Origin: Bacteroidota bacterium
Lineage (GTDB): Bacteria > Bacteroidota > Bacteroidia > Chitinophagales > Chitinophagaceae
DNA: 38,653 nt
Assembly: GCA_018267615.1 (NCBI GenBank)
Contig: JAFDYD010000026.1
Span: 15,611-54,263, forward strand
Direction of reading: 5' to 3'
Shown here: positions 9,369-17,586 of the stretch, piece after piece
Position numbering within the stretch: the first letter of the stretch is position 1
Layout of the letters: each line of letters begins with the position of its first letter
Position numbers and translations under genes: made by a program
Notes under the pieces: generated by a model
What the model saw: the letters and a program-made list of their open reading frames with translations, nothing else
What the model was told of the DNA's origin: nothing
Database searches by the model: none

Positions 9369-9908
9369 ATGAAAAAAATGATCCTTTGCATCGCCGCATG
9401 TTCGCTTCTTTTTGCCTGTCACGATAATTCAACGGATAAGGTTCTGGATAATAATGCGACAAACATGGTAAAAGCGGTTTCAACGCCCGCTGTTGAACTT
9501 ACCGACACTTCGTACTATGCAATCGGCAATAAAGCGCTCGCTGATTTTGCAAACGGAGATCTCGACTCTTTTATTTCTATCTATGCTGACGATAGTCACA
9601 TGGATCTTGCAGGTGGAGACAGTTTATCAGGCAAGGCAAATATTTTGGCCTTCTGGAAAAAAACAATGACGGGTATAGATTCAGTACGTTTCAATACGCC
9701 GATTTATCTTCCTATCAAAGTAAATGAAAGTAAGCAGGTGCAAACCGGTAACTATCTGTTGATGTGGTACAATTTCACTTTGTATTTTAAAAACGGAAAG
9801 AAATTACTAGGCCATACGCACGATGTCATTCACTTGACTCTTGATAAAAAAATAGATTACCAGATGCATTTTGCGGATAACGCTCCCATACTCGCGGCAA
9901 TGAAATAA
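9369..9908 (+). CDS. NTF2-like (SnoaL fold) lipoprotein
   Basis: This 179-residue protein has a lipoprotein signal peptide: MKK start, hydrophobic stretch and lipobox LFAC with the lipidated Cys at about residue 17. After a linker, residues 50-175 look like an NTF2/SnoaL cone-shaped domain (ALADFANGDLDSFISIYADD, then LSGKANILAFWKKTM, and late beta strands ending in IDYQMHF). In that fold a pocket binds small ligands, but no catalytic set can be named. It is divergent from the ABC permease and convergent with the DUF3667 gene. Function is unknown; envelope location is well supported. Confidence 0.75.
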   Translation: MKKMILCIAACSLLFACHDNSTDKVLDNNATNMVKAVSTPAVELTDTSYYAIGNKALADFANGDLDSFISIYADDSHMDLAGGDSLSGKANILAFWKKTMTGIDSVRFNTPIYLPIKVNESKQVQTGNYLLMWYNFTLYFKNGKKLLGHTHDVIHLTLDKKIDYQMHFADNAPILAAMK

Positions 9909-9972
9909 TTAACGATTGATAGCTTCAACCAATATCTCACTGATATGGCTACCCGCTTCTAATAGTAACTCA

Positions 9973-11061
9973 TCACGCGGTAAAAAATGAGATAATGGCG
10001 ATCGACAAAATGCCTAACACTAACATAATTGCGTAGAGTATCAAAATAAAAAAGCCTTTCAATATGGCCCAACCGTAAGCTTGCCCGTATACTTTTTTGA
10101 GAGATATCACGAGGTATATAAACGAAAAAATCCACGAGGCCAACGCTAAGAAAGCCTGGGAACCGTTGCCCAACGGTATCAGGCTAATCAATAGCAAGAC
10201 GAATAATAAAAAGAAAAGGAATGAATGGAAATGCACGGAATAAATAAGATGCTGGGCATAGTAATAATTTTTCTTATTCTGCATTAAATAGATGAGCAGC
10301 GCAAACACAGGCAGCAATAAGAACATAATTTTTGGAATGCTATGCTGAAAATTTTCGGAAACCATAACCTGTCTCCTGCTTCCATATTTTTCTTTTAGAC
10401 GTACATTACTTCGAATCAGCCAGTTCAGAAATCCTTTATTTTTTGAACTGTCTGGCAGTGTGAGCTGTACTGAATCATATTCTTTCACGGTATTAAAACG
10501 ATCCTCACGCAAAACAAAAGTGGCGCCTTTTCCACCCAGATGAAACGAGATCTCCTCGTCCTGCAGTTTTTTTGCTGCAACGGTGTCCAGTGAAGTGGAT
10601 ATATCTTTTAGCGCCTGTATTCTTGCACTATCATAAACATTTGCTTTTGCCGGCCAATGAATGGATTGGCGAAGACTATCCGCGAGATGTTGTTTCAAAA
10701 TATTCATTGCATGCGCATTCCCCTCGTCTTCGTTTATCGTTTCTTCATGGTTATTGATGAGAAACAGACTAAGAAAGAATACAGCTGAAATAAAAACATA
10801 CATCCGGATTGGATTGAGGTACTTTGTCCGCTTGCCTGCAAAATATTCCGTAGTCAGAAAACCCGGTTTGAACAACAATAATTTTATGGTGGTAAAAAGT
10901 TTCGAGTCGAAGTGGGTGATGTCAGCGAAGAAATGGCCTACGAGATGACCCACGGTTTCCCTTGGCTCCGTATTTTCCTGGCCACAATGAGAGCAATACC
11001 TTTCAGCTACTATTGAACCGCAATTGAGACAATTATTTTCCTTGCGCAGATGATGTTTCAC
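9973..11061 (-). CDS. DUF3667 zinc-ribbon membrane protein
   Basis: This 362-residue protein begins with a zinc ribbon (Cys11, Cys14, Cys23, Cys26, as CLNCG and CSHCGQ). A conserved segment rich in TTIKLLLFKPGFLTTEYF and YLNPIRMYVF follows, typical of DUF3667 proteins widespread in Bacteroidota. Hydrophobic helices lie at about 87-104 and in a cluster from about 245 to 360, with a hydrophilic loop of about 140 residues between. The start codon is GTG; no ATG lies nearby in frame, and the zinc ribbon must be included. Function is unknown. The DUF1624 acyltransferase gene lies 45 bp upstream on the same strand, so the two may be co-transcribed. Confidence 0.78.
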   Translation of the reverse strand: MKHHLRKENNCLNCGSIVAERYCSHCGQENTEPRETVGHLVGHFFADITHFDSKLFTTIKLLLFKPGFLTTEYFAGKRTKYLNPIRMYVFISAVFFLSLFLINNHEETINEDEGNAHAMNILKQHLADSLRQSIHWPAKANVYDSARIQALKDISTSLDTVAAKKLQDEEISFHLGGKGATFVLREDRFNTVKEYDSVQLTLPDSSKNKGFLNWLIRSNVRLKEKYGSRRQVMVSENFQHSIPKIMFLLLPVFALLIYLMQNKKNYYYAQHLIYSVHFHSFLFFLLFVLLLISLIPLGNGSQAFLALASWIFSFIYLVISLKKVYGQAYGWAILKGFFILILYAIMLVLGILSIAIISFFTA

Positions 11062-11106
11062 TGAACAATTTGCAATAAAATTAATAAAATAAAATCGTTA
11101 GGATTA

Positions 11107-12288
11107 TTATAAATAACTCAGCCACCAATAATGATGCGTACTCTTATACTTATCATATTTTTTGCATAGCGGGTACATAATTATCAAAACCAAAATCCAG
11201 AAAAGGTAAACCGCCCAGAGATCATAACCGAAGGGCGGGCGGAATGGAAAATTAACAACCCAAACTTCCTTAACCGACATTCCGGAAAATAATCTCGCGA
11301 TCATGGATAAAACATGAACAACAAAAAAATGCAGGACGTAATAAAACATAGGTACCCTTCCAAAAATAATAATCGAAGAAGAAATTTTTCCCTTGATATT
11401 TTCTGCCAGACCCATGAAAACAAGCGCCGGACCAATCGTTATCGATACATACGCCAACGATGGAGGATATTTATTTACATTGAGGAAAGATAAAAATGTA
11501 AAAACATGATCGCGCTGAACAGTCCATGGAAACGGATCTCCATAGGCATTGATCCATCTGATGATCACAAAAAAAATGGTCAGCACAGTTCCGGTTGTTA
11601 TTAATATTTTTCTTCTTCGTGATGGATCGAATGATCGTTCAAATAATTTCCCCATGCAATATCCCATCAACATAATTCCTGTCCACGGTAAAAATGCATA
11701 AGCAATTACAACAACGTGATTTGGATCCAACGAATAAACTGTAAATCTTCCGTGATGAATCAAATCCCACAAAAGACCAATATGTCCTTTTTCAGCGGCT
11801 TCAGGGTAATCGAGAAGATTGTGACCTAATACAATTATCAATCCTGTAACGAGTATAACGGTGAAGGGTAGACGCACCATCAATCCCAAAATAATCATGC
11901 TGATTCCCGTTGCCCAGATCACTTGCAGAATGAGCGCATTATAAGATGGATTGAATGAGAATATAAATGCCATGATTACCACTTCAACAAAAATCAGCCA
12001 GAATCCACGCTTGATTAAAAAAACACTCAGTTTTGGTTTAGACATTTTTAGACTCATCAGGTATGCAGATGTTCCGGCAAGTAATAGAAAAGTAGGTGCG
12101 CAAAAATGGGTGACCCACCTTGTGAAATAAAGTGCGGGTGTGGTAATCTTTAAATCCAGTGGATCACGTAAAAAAGCATGATCGTGAAAATAATCTCGCA
12201 CATGATCAAGCGCCATGATCATCATAACAAGTCCCCTTAATAGATCAATGGAAGTAATACGACTTCGGGGCGCAGTTAAGTTGTTCAT
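11107..12288 (-). CDS. DUF1624 / HGSNAT-type membrane acyltransferase
   Basis: The N-terminal segment RITSIDLLRGLVMMIMALDHVRDYFHD is the hallmark of the DUF1624 family, related to heparan-alpha-glucosaminide N-acetyltransferase. About ten transmembrane helices span the 393 residues. Conserved features include the Asp-His pair of the first helix (ALDHVRD), FCAPTFLLLAGTSAYL, and the PWTGIMLMGYCMG helix. Relatives transfer acyl groups to sugars across the membrane; here the acceptor is unknown. The ATG at 12288 is preferred to a TTG 12 nt upstream. No catalytic claim beyond family membership can be made. Confidence 0.78.
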   Translation of the reverse strand: MNNLTAPRSRITSIDLLRGLVMMIMALDHVRDYFHDHAFLRDPLDLKITTPALYFTRWVTHFCAPTFLLLAGTSAYLMSLKMSKPKLSVFLIKRGFWLIFVEVVIMAFIFSFNPSYNALILQVIWATGISMIILGLMVRLPFTVILVTGLIIVLGHNLLDYPEAAEKGHIGLLWDLIHHGRFTVYSLDPNHVVVIAYAFLPWTGIMLMGYCMGKLFERSFDPSRRRKILITTGTVLTIFFVIIRWINAYGDPFPWTVQRDHVFTFLSFLNVNKYPPSLAYVSITIGPALVFMGLAENIKGKISSSIIIFGRVPMFYYVLHFFVVHVLSMIARLFSGMSVKEVWVVNFPFRPPFGYDLWAVYLFWILVLIIMYPLCKKYDKYKSTHHYWWLSYL

Positions 12289-12494
12289 GCTGGAGCTCAA
12301 TTAAGGATTACTACAAAATACGAGTCTTCTTATACAAAAAGCAAATTGACAACGGCCAGTCAAGGCTCAAATCAGTAAAAGATTCCCAAATAGGGAAAAT
12401 TCAGACAGGCGGCACAGTCATAATTAATTGATTATAAGCGATCTGTGAGCTGGCACATCGCTTGGATATTCTAGTCAGCGTTAAATCCGAAATT
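12289..12494. other. Divergent 206-bp region between acyltransferase and T9SS protein genes
   Basis: This region must hold two divergent promoters. On the minus strand TATTTTG, seven of eight positions of the -7 consensus, lies about 30 nt before the acyltransferase ATG. On the plus strand no clear element was found. No repeat or small gene is visible. Confidence 0.3.
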
Positions 12495-13121
12495 ATGAAA
12501 ACAATTTTCACCTTATTCTTCACCCTGGCTCTTGCAATAACTGGTTTATCACAGATTACGATATCCCAATTTACGGGTCAGTCAGTTTCTTCTCATGATA
12601 CCCATCTTATTTGGAAAACTATGATGGAAACAAAAATTGATTATTTCAATATACAGAGAAGCGATGATGGAATGAATTTCGAAAACATCGGACAGGTTGA
12701 TTCAAAAATGTCGATGAACACAAATAGTTATGAATTGAATTATGACTTTAGTGATGCGAATGCTGTTCCGGGAACTTCTTATTACAGGTTACAGATTGTA
12801 AGTCGTAACGGATTCAGTAATTATTCAGATGTAATTCAAATTTCAAACAGGCAGATTGAAGGAATTAAAATATATCCAACCGTAATCAGTAACACCAACA
12901 TGTTTGTAGAAACAGACAAACCAATCAGAAACGCAAAGCTTGAATTTTTTGACCTTTCTGGTAAGAAAGTAGGTGAAACGAATTGGGAAGTTTTGGATGG
13001 AAGACAGAGTTTGCAACCAATGAGCAATATGAAAGCAGTTGCTACCGGAACTTATGTTGCACGTTTGTCTTCCCAGGGTGAAACGATTGTGAGTCAATTA
13101 ATGATTTTCCAAACGCACTAA
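12495..13121 (+). CDS. Secreted protein with type IX secretion C-terminal sorting domain
   Basis: The 208-residue protein starts with an export signal peptide (MKTIFTLFFTLALAITGLSQ, cleavage probably after about residue 19). Residues 25-120 form a beta-rich domain with VSSHDTHLIWKT, YFNIQRSDDG and SYYRLQIVSRNG, the pattern seen just before sorting tails. The last 80 residues (IKIYPTVIS, AKLEFFDLSGKKV, GTYVARLSSQG, VSQLMIF) match a type-A sorting domain, so the protein should cross the outer membrane by T9SS. There is no passenger enzyme: it is essentially only a small domain plus the sorting tail. The ATG at 12495 is preferred to the upstream TTG because it begins the signal peptide. Confidence 0.82.
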   Translation: MKTIFTLFFTLALAITGLSQITISQFTGQSVSSHDTHLIWKTMMETKIDYFNIQRSDDGMNFENIGQVDSKMSMNTNSYELNYDFSDANAVPGTSYYRLQIVSRNGFSNYSDVIQISNRQIEGIKIYPTVISNTNMFVETDKPIRNAKLEFFDLSGKKVGETNWEVLDGRQSLQPMSNMKAVATGTYVARLSSQGETIVSQLMIFQTH

Positions 13122-13171
13122 GCATATTGATATCTTTTCATATTTCGTACCCATTGACAACGCACATGATC

Positions 13172-13193
13172 AACGGCTGCCCTCGCAGCCGTT
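13172..13193 (+). terminator. Intrinsic hairpin after the T9SS protein gene
   Basis: AACGGCTGC and GCAGCCGTT form a perfect 9-bp GC-rich stem with a CCTC loop, 50 nt after the stop. Only a short T-rich tail (TTTCATGATTTT) follows, so termination strength is uncertain. Confidence 0.6.
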
Positions 13194-13304
13194 TCATGAT
13201 TTTATGACTAGTGCTAACACTTATCTTTCAGAAATTTAATCTGCGATTGACGTTAATGCAGGAATTATTTCCTCTAATTTCCTTAACTTACTACAGAGAT
13301 GATG

Positions 13305-13335
13305 TTGATAAGGCGAACAGCCTCTAATACCTTTC
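13305..13335 (+). promoter_or_regulatory. Near-consensus promoter of the AraC-type gene
   Basis: TTG at 13305-13307, a 20-nt spacer and TACCTTTC at 13328-13335 (one mismatch to TAnnTTTG). The ATG follows 3 nt later, so a leaderless or very short-leader mRNA is expected. Confidence 0.4.
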
Positions 13336-13338
13336 CTG

Positions 13339-14334
13339 ATGATTCGTTATACCTATCCTCTAAAGGACTATCGGACTTGGCTAAAAGGTTTTGCCAGGTT
13401 GCTGAACGTTCGGGTAATTGAAAAAAGATTACAAATTCCTCCTCATTTAGGCGAAGGATATATCTACGCTTCGTCAATCAACCAGGACATATCTTATGTG
13501 ATTTTAAATTTCACACTGAAAGATGATCTCGTACTCTTCAGGAAAAAAAGTTTTGATTATGGACTTAGTCTCGGATTCAGTCAGGTGGAAGTGAGCGATT
13601 TTTTTAAGGTGAGTGAACAAGTCAATAGTATTACAGATAAAAGCCCGAGAAGAAATAATATTTTCCTTTCATCAACGAATTATGATTTGGAGCTTACTTA
13701 TTCAAAAAATTCGACTCTTAAAATTGTCGGCGTTTTATTCGGTCCCGTTTTTCTTCGTAAATGTCTTAAGAAAGATATTTTGCTGGATATACTATTGTAT
13801 ACCGGCCAAAGATTGCAAAATGTCAATAAGGTTCCCATTACTTTTGAGTACAGGCAGCTACTCGATGATATTTTTGAAACCAACACGCAATCGCCTATCA
13901 GTAATTTGATATTGCAAAACCGGGTGCTCATGCTCACGGAAAAATTTCTGAATACTTTTTTAGAAAAGAAATATGCGATCAATGAAACCGGCAGGCGCTC
14001 AAAAGAAAAAGAGAAAGACATTCAGGCCTTGAAAGAAGTTGAATCGATATTAAGTGATGAGAAGCTTGAAAAATTTCCCTCTATCGAATCATTGTCAAAA
14101 ACTGCCATGATGAGCTCAACGAAGCTCAAAACAAAATTCAAAAATGTATATGGCATGAAATTATATGAATTCTACAATCGCAACAGGCTCGAAAAAGCGA
14201 AGGAAATGCTTAGATCCGGCAAATACTCGGTGAAAGAAGTCGGTCACGATATCGGGTTCTCCAACCTCAGCAATTTTGCGAAAGCTTTCCGAAAAGAATT
14301 CGGGATTTTACCCAATGAAATGTTAAGAAACTGA
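13339..14334 (+). CDS. AraC-family transcriptional regulator
   Basis: The last 100 residues of this 331-residue protein form the double helix-turn-helix of the AraC family: FPSIESLSKTAMMSSTKLKTKF is the first HTH, and YSVKEVGHDIGFSNLSNFAKAF with FRKEFGILPNEML is the second HTH and signature. The first 220 residues are a poorly conserved sensing domain with no recognisable motif; a basic, charged linker (GRRSKEKEKD) precedes the DNA-binding part. No target is evident, since the flanking genes (T9SS protein, gluconokinase) are separated by hairpins. The start at 13339 fits the adjacent promoter element. Confidence 0.85.
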   Translation: MIRYTYPLKDYRTWLKGFARLLNVRVIEKRLQIPPHLGEGYIYASSINQDISYVILNFTLKDDLVLFRKKSFDYGLSLGFSQVEVSDFFKVSEQVNSITDKSPRRNNIFLSSTNYDLELTYSKNSTLKIVGVLFGPVFLRKCLKKDILLDILLYTGQRLQNVNKVPITFEYRQLLDDIFETNTQSPISNLILQNRVLMLTEKFLNTFLEKKYAINETGRRSKEKEKDIQALKEVESILSDEKLEKFPSIESLSKTAMMSSTKLKTKFKNVYGMKLYEFYNRNRLEKAKEMLRSGKYSVKEVGHDIGFSNLSNFAKAFRKEFGILPNEMLRN

Positions 14335-14349
14335 TCTCAACGCGTGGTT

Positions 14350-14363
14350 TGCTTTTAAAAGCA
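14350..14363. repeat. 14-bp palindrome downstream of the AraC-type gene
   Basis: TGCTTTTAAAAGCA is a perfect palindrome 16 nt after the stop. It may contribute to the mRNA 3' end. Confidence 0.35.
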
Positions 14364-14405
14364 GAAACAAATCCTTTCCGGATATTTCAACATTCATATT
14401 TATCT

Positions 14406-14413
14406 TAAATTTG
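14406..14413 (+). promoter_or_regulatory. -7 promoter element in front of a candidate small RNA
   Basis: TAAATTTG matches TAnnTTTG exactly and has no open reading frame after it. TTTC 17 nt upstream could serve as a weak -33 element. Confidence 0.35.
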
Positions 14414-14418
14414 TGTTT

Positions 14419-14523
14419 GTAAACAGAGCCCGTTTTTGGTCCAAGATCCGATTCTTGTCCCTTTAGAAAAATACTCTTCTAAGCTCAATAGAAAAGTCCA
14501 GCAAAATAGTTGACTGGATTTTT
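14419..14523 (+). ncRNA. Candidate small RNA of about 105 nt
   Basis: An exact -7 element (14406-14413) and a Rho-independent terminator with a T-run (14492-14523) delimit about 105 nt without a reading frame. Inside, CAAGA/TCTTG (loop TCCGAT) and TTAGAA/TTCTAA (14464-14469 with 14477-14482) can form two hairpins, and the terminator makes a third. I recognise no known RNA family: the conserved SRP apical loop is absent. The same terminator could instead end the AraC-type mRNA, in which case this is a long 3' UTR. The start position is estimated as 5-6 nt after the -7 element. Confidence 0.3.
14492..14523 (+). terminator. Rho-independent terminator
   Basis: AAAAGTCCAG and CTGGATTTTT pair over 10 bp including one G-U pair. 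The loop is 12 nt and the T-run after CTGGA is seven bases long. It ends the candidate small RNA or the AraC-type transcript. Confidence 0.65.
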
Positions 14524-14560
14524 TTATATCGCAGATTGAACGATTTAAATGGATTCAGCG

Positions 14561-14640
14561 AAAATGTGAGAAATGTGAAAATACGACAAAGTGGAAATGC
14601 ATTTAAATTTAGATAAAAGTATTTTCACATTTCTCATTTT
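14561..14640. repeat. Inverted repeat at the gntK 3' end
   Basis: The arms at 14561-14583 and 14620-14640 are complementary over 21 bp apart from a 2-nt insertion in the left arm. They are built from the word GAAATGTGA. They lie 24 nt from the gntK stop, in the convergent gap with the AraC-type gene. A related word run appears at about 32750. Confidence 0.75.
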
Positions 14641-14663
14641 TCCATAAATGCAATCGAACTTTT

Positions 14664-16148
14664 TTACTTCGTGATTCCTTTTAATCGTCCATATATCTGC
14701 TTAAATGCAGAGAAGTTTTTCATGTAAGCCGCATGGGTAACTCCATTTGGCGCGTAGGTATGTTGAACTTTGATCATTTTTTTTGTCTCTTGCAGATCGT
14801 TGATATTACCAAGAGAAAGCAAACCGAGCATAGCCGCTCCGATAGCCGATGCGTCAGCAACATTCATCACCAAAACCTCTTTGTTGAAAATATCTGCAAT
14901 CATTTGCAGCCAAAACGCAGACTGAATAAAACCACCACTTGCATAGACCTTTTCAGCGGGACCTATCGTTTCTTCCAACGACAGTCCAATTTGATATAAA
15001 GACAAACTGATACCTTCTATCACTGCGCGTAAAAAATGACGAGATGTATGGATCGATCCGATACCATAAAATACACCTTTCGCATTTGCGTCCCACACGG
15101 GTGCCCTCTCACCAAAAATATAAGGAAGAAAAATAAGACCCGCAGCTCCTGCCGGAATATCTGCAGCTTGTTGAACGTTCGCAGAAAAATCTTTTTTTCG
15201 CGACGTCGATTTATTCATAAAATTATCAACATACCATTTGATCGTATTGCCACCATTATTTACAGGACCGCCGGAAACATACAACCGCGGGGTGAGTATA
15301 TAATTGAATATTCTTTTTTGTGGATCGTGTTTCGGTTGGGCTGAAGTCATACGCACTGCTCCACTGGTGCCGATGGTGAGGGCAAGTTCACCGGGTGATA
15401 TCACACCGCTACCAAGGTTTGCAAGTACTCCATCACTGCCCCCAATAATAAATGGAATACTGGCTGGCAAATTCATTTTGGATTTATATTTTTTTATGAG
15501 CGCTGTTTCGATATGCAAAGTAGAAACAGGTTCGGAAAGATGATCCTCACGAATGCCGGCGGCATCTAGCGATTCTTTGTACCATTTAAATGAACGAATA
15601 TCAAATAAACCTGTACCCGAAGCAATTGAATAATCAATTTGGAATTTTCCAAAAAAATGAAACCAGATATATTCTTTGATCGAAATAAATTTAAATGCCT
15701 TCGAAAAAATATCCGGTTGATTATCTCTCATCCACATCAATTTGCATAAAGGCGACATTGGGTGGATCGGTGTTCCTGTATGTTCATAAATTTTTTGACC
15801 GAGTGGAGTATCCCGAATTTTTTCAGCATAATCTTTACTGCGGAGGTCCGCCCACGTAATGATATTTGTCAAAGGTGAACCAGTTTTCGTAATCGCGACA
15901 AGACTGTGCATTGCGCAACTAAACGAAATACCGAGACAATCAGATTCTGCTTTTGTGTTCTTTATAACGCGACCAATAGTTTTTATAGTTGCATTTAGTA
16001 AAATGTTTGCGTCAATTTCATTTTCGCCCGATTGCGGGGAAATTGATTCATAAGCAATATAAGCGCTGTAAACTACGCTTCCGTCAACATTAAAAGCAAT
16101 GGCTTTTGTACCGGACGTGCCGATATCAACCCCGATAATATATTTCAT
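14664..16148 (-). CDS. gntK: Gluconokinase, FGGY family
   Basis: Gluconokinase phosphorylates D-gluconate to 6-phosphogluconate with ATP. The 494 residues have the two FGGY ATPase lobes. The N-terminal phosphate loop GVDIGTSGTKA, the middle segment SFSCAMHSLVAI..ITWADLRS, the phrase GTPIHPMSPLCK, the catalytic-Asp region IIGGSDGVLANLGSG, and GTSGAVRM, GGPVNNGG and LPYIFGERAPVWD all match Bacillus GntK as I remember it, closer than xylulokinase or glycerol kinase. The ATG at 16148 is preferred to a TTG one codon upstream. No gluconate permease or regulator is adjacent. The substrate call rests on motif resemblance only. Confidence 0.85.
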   Translation of the reverse strand: MKYIIGVDIGTSGTKAIAFNVDGSVVYSAYIAYESISPQSGENEIDANILLNATIKTIGRVIKNTKAESDCLGISFSCAMHSLVAITKTGSPLTNIITWADLRSKDYAEKIRDTPLGQKIYEHTGTPIHPMSPLCKLMWMRDNQPDIFSKAFKFISIKEYIWFHFFGKFQIDYSIASGTGLFDIRSFKWYKESLDAAGIREDHLSEPVSTLHIETALIKKYKSKMNLPASIPFIIGGSDGVLANLGSGVISPGELALTIGTSGAVRMTSAQPKHDPQKRIFNYILTPRLYVSGGPVNNGGNTIKWYVDNFMNKSTSRKKDFSANVQQAADIPAGAAGLIFLPYIFGERAPVWDANAKGVFYGIGSIHTSRHFLRAVIEGISLSLYQIGLSLEETIGPAEKVYASGGFIQSAFWLQMIADIFNKEVLVMNVADASAIGAAMLGLLSLGNINDLQETKKMIKVQHTYAPNGVTHAAYMKNFSAFKQIYGRLKGITK

Positions 16149-16238
16149 CAATAAAATAGTGCATTATATCATTAAGGGAATCTTTTCGACAATGCAACAA
16201 TTTGTCGCAATGAATACGGAAGGAAAATTAAATTATTT

Positions 16239-17372
16239 TCAGATAAACTCCTGCAGCTTGTTGACAACGGTATCGATTTCTTCTTTGGTATTGTTTTTAC
16301 TGAATGAAAAACGAACCGTCACCTGGTTAGGATTACTATTGATCGCCCGAATTACGTGAGAACCCTGTTCAACACCGCTGGTGCAAGCGCTTCCGCCGGA
16401 AGCACAAATATGATTGATATCAAGATTGAAAAGAATCATCTCGCTTTTTTCTGTCTTTGGGAAACTTACACTCAATATCGTGTACAAACTATTTCCAAAA
16501 GGATCGCCATTGAATGAAATTGATTTGATATGCTTTTTTAGTTGATCATGCATATATAATTTCAGACTCTTGATATACGCGCTATCCTTTTCATAGTGTT
16601 CCGTTGCCAGTTCTAATGCACGTGCAAAACCAACCACACCATAAGTGTTTTCAGTGCCGGCACGCATATTTCTTTCCTGCGATCCACCATTGATATAAGG
16701 AAGAATTTTTACATTCTCATTAATGTATAACAACCCCACTCCTTTTGGCCCATGAAATTTATGACTGGCCCCTGTAACAAAATGAACAGGTGTGTTACGC
16801 AAATCAAAAGGGAAATGACCTACTGTTTGCACTGTATCAGAATGGAAAATTGCACCGTGCAATTTGCATAAATTACCCACGGCGTGGATATCCGTTATAT
16901 TACCGATCTCGTTGTTTGCATGCATCAGGGTGACAAGACATTTCTCATCACTTTCAGCAAGCAATCTTTCCAGATCTTCCATGTCGATATGTCCATTCGG
17001 CATTACTTTCAAAAAGCTGAGTTTTGCCTCTCCTCTTTTTTGCAAACTCTCCACAGTATGTAATGTCGCGTGATGTTCAAGTGGGGATGTAATAATATGC
17101 TTGCAACCAAGATCTCTCACGGATGCAGTGATTGCGGTATTGCTGCTTTCAGTTCCTCCACTGGTAAAAAAAATCTCAGCCGAATGCGCATGCAAAATTT
17201 TTGCAACGGTTTTTCTTGCACTCTCAATTCCCAAACGGGTTTCTCGTCCGTAAGAATAAATCGAAGAAGGATTCCCAAATTTTTCGGTGAGATAAGGCAT
17301 CATCGCCTCCAGGACCTGGGGATCCAGAGAAGTTGTTGCGGCATTATCAAAATAAATTTTTTGCATATTCAT
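16239..17372 (-). CDS. Cysteine desulfurase (NifS/IscS class)
   Basis: This PLP-dependent enzyme removes sulfur from cysteine as an enzyme-bound persulfide for Fe-S clusters or other thio-cofactors. The 377 residues carry YFDNAATT at the N-terminus, the TSGGTESSNTA phosphate-binding turn, the PLP lysine in SHKFHGPKG (Lys205), GGSQERNMRAGTEN, and the persulfide cysteine in ASGGSACTSG (Cys330). The loop around Cys330 is the long form of class I (NifS/IscS) rather than SufS. No iscU or suf genes are adjacent, so the physiological acceptor cannot be assigned. A -7 element lies 8 nt upstream of the start. Confidence 0.93.
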   Translation of the reverse strand: MNMQKIYFDNAATTSLDPQVLEAMMPYLTEKFGNPSSIYSYGRETRLGIESARKTVAKILHAHSAEIFFTSGGTESSNTAITASVRDLGCKHIITSPLEHHATLHTVESLQKRGEAKLSFLKVMPNGHIDMEDLERLLAESDEKCLVTLMHANNEIGNITDIHAVGNLCKLHGAIFHSDTVQTVGHFPFDLRNTPVHFVTGASHKFHGPKGVGLLYINENVKILPYINGGSQERNMRAGTENTYGVVGFARALELATEHYEKDSAYIKSLKLYMHDQLKKHIKSISFNGDPFGNSLYTILSVSFPKTEKSEMILFNLDINHICASGGSACTSGVEQGSHVIRAINSNPNQVTVRFSFSKNNTKEEIDTVVNKLQEFI

Positions 17373-17380
17373 TCGGGCAG

Positions 17381-17388
17381 CAAAGATA
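17381..17388 (-). promoter_or_regulatory. -7 promoter element for cysteine desulfurase
   Basis: TATCTTTG on the minus strand is an exact match, 8 nt before the ATG. No TTG lies at the usual spacing. Confidence 0.5.
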
Positions 17389-17441
17389 ATAAATTAGGAT
17401 GAAGGGGAGAATAGAAGAGCGACGAGGATCGAAGAACATTC

Positions 17442-17542
17442 AACAATCAATATTCAACACTCAATATTCAAGTCTTAACACAAAAAAAGTCTCTGAATTT
17501 TAGATTTGAACATTGAGCGTTGAGTGTTGAATATTGATTGTT
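17442..17542. repeat. Inverted repeat with 23-bp perfect arms downstream of glmM
   Basis: The arms 17442-17464 and 17520-17542 are perfectly complementary. Weaker pairing continues inward where one arm has an extra 7-nt word. The repeated word is CAATATTCAACACT. A 27-nt stretch (17445-17471) is identical to 25400-25426 in another inverted repeat. The element lies between the glmM stop and the cysteine desulfurase promoter. Confidence 0.9.
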
Positions 17543-17586
17543 CCTTATTACGATCATCCTTTAGAATTCTACTGTCTACAATCTCT

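Noticed and set aside
13339..16148. AraC regulator controlling gntK as a unit
   Set aside because: The genes converge and are separated by a terminator and an inverted repeat. No shared promoter or operator is visible.
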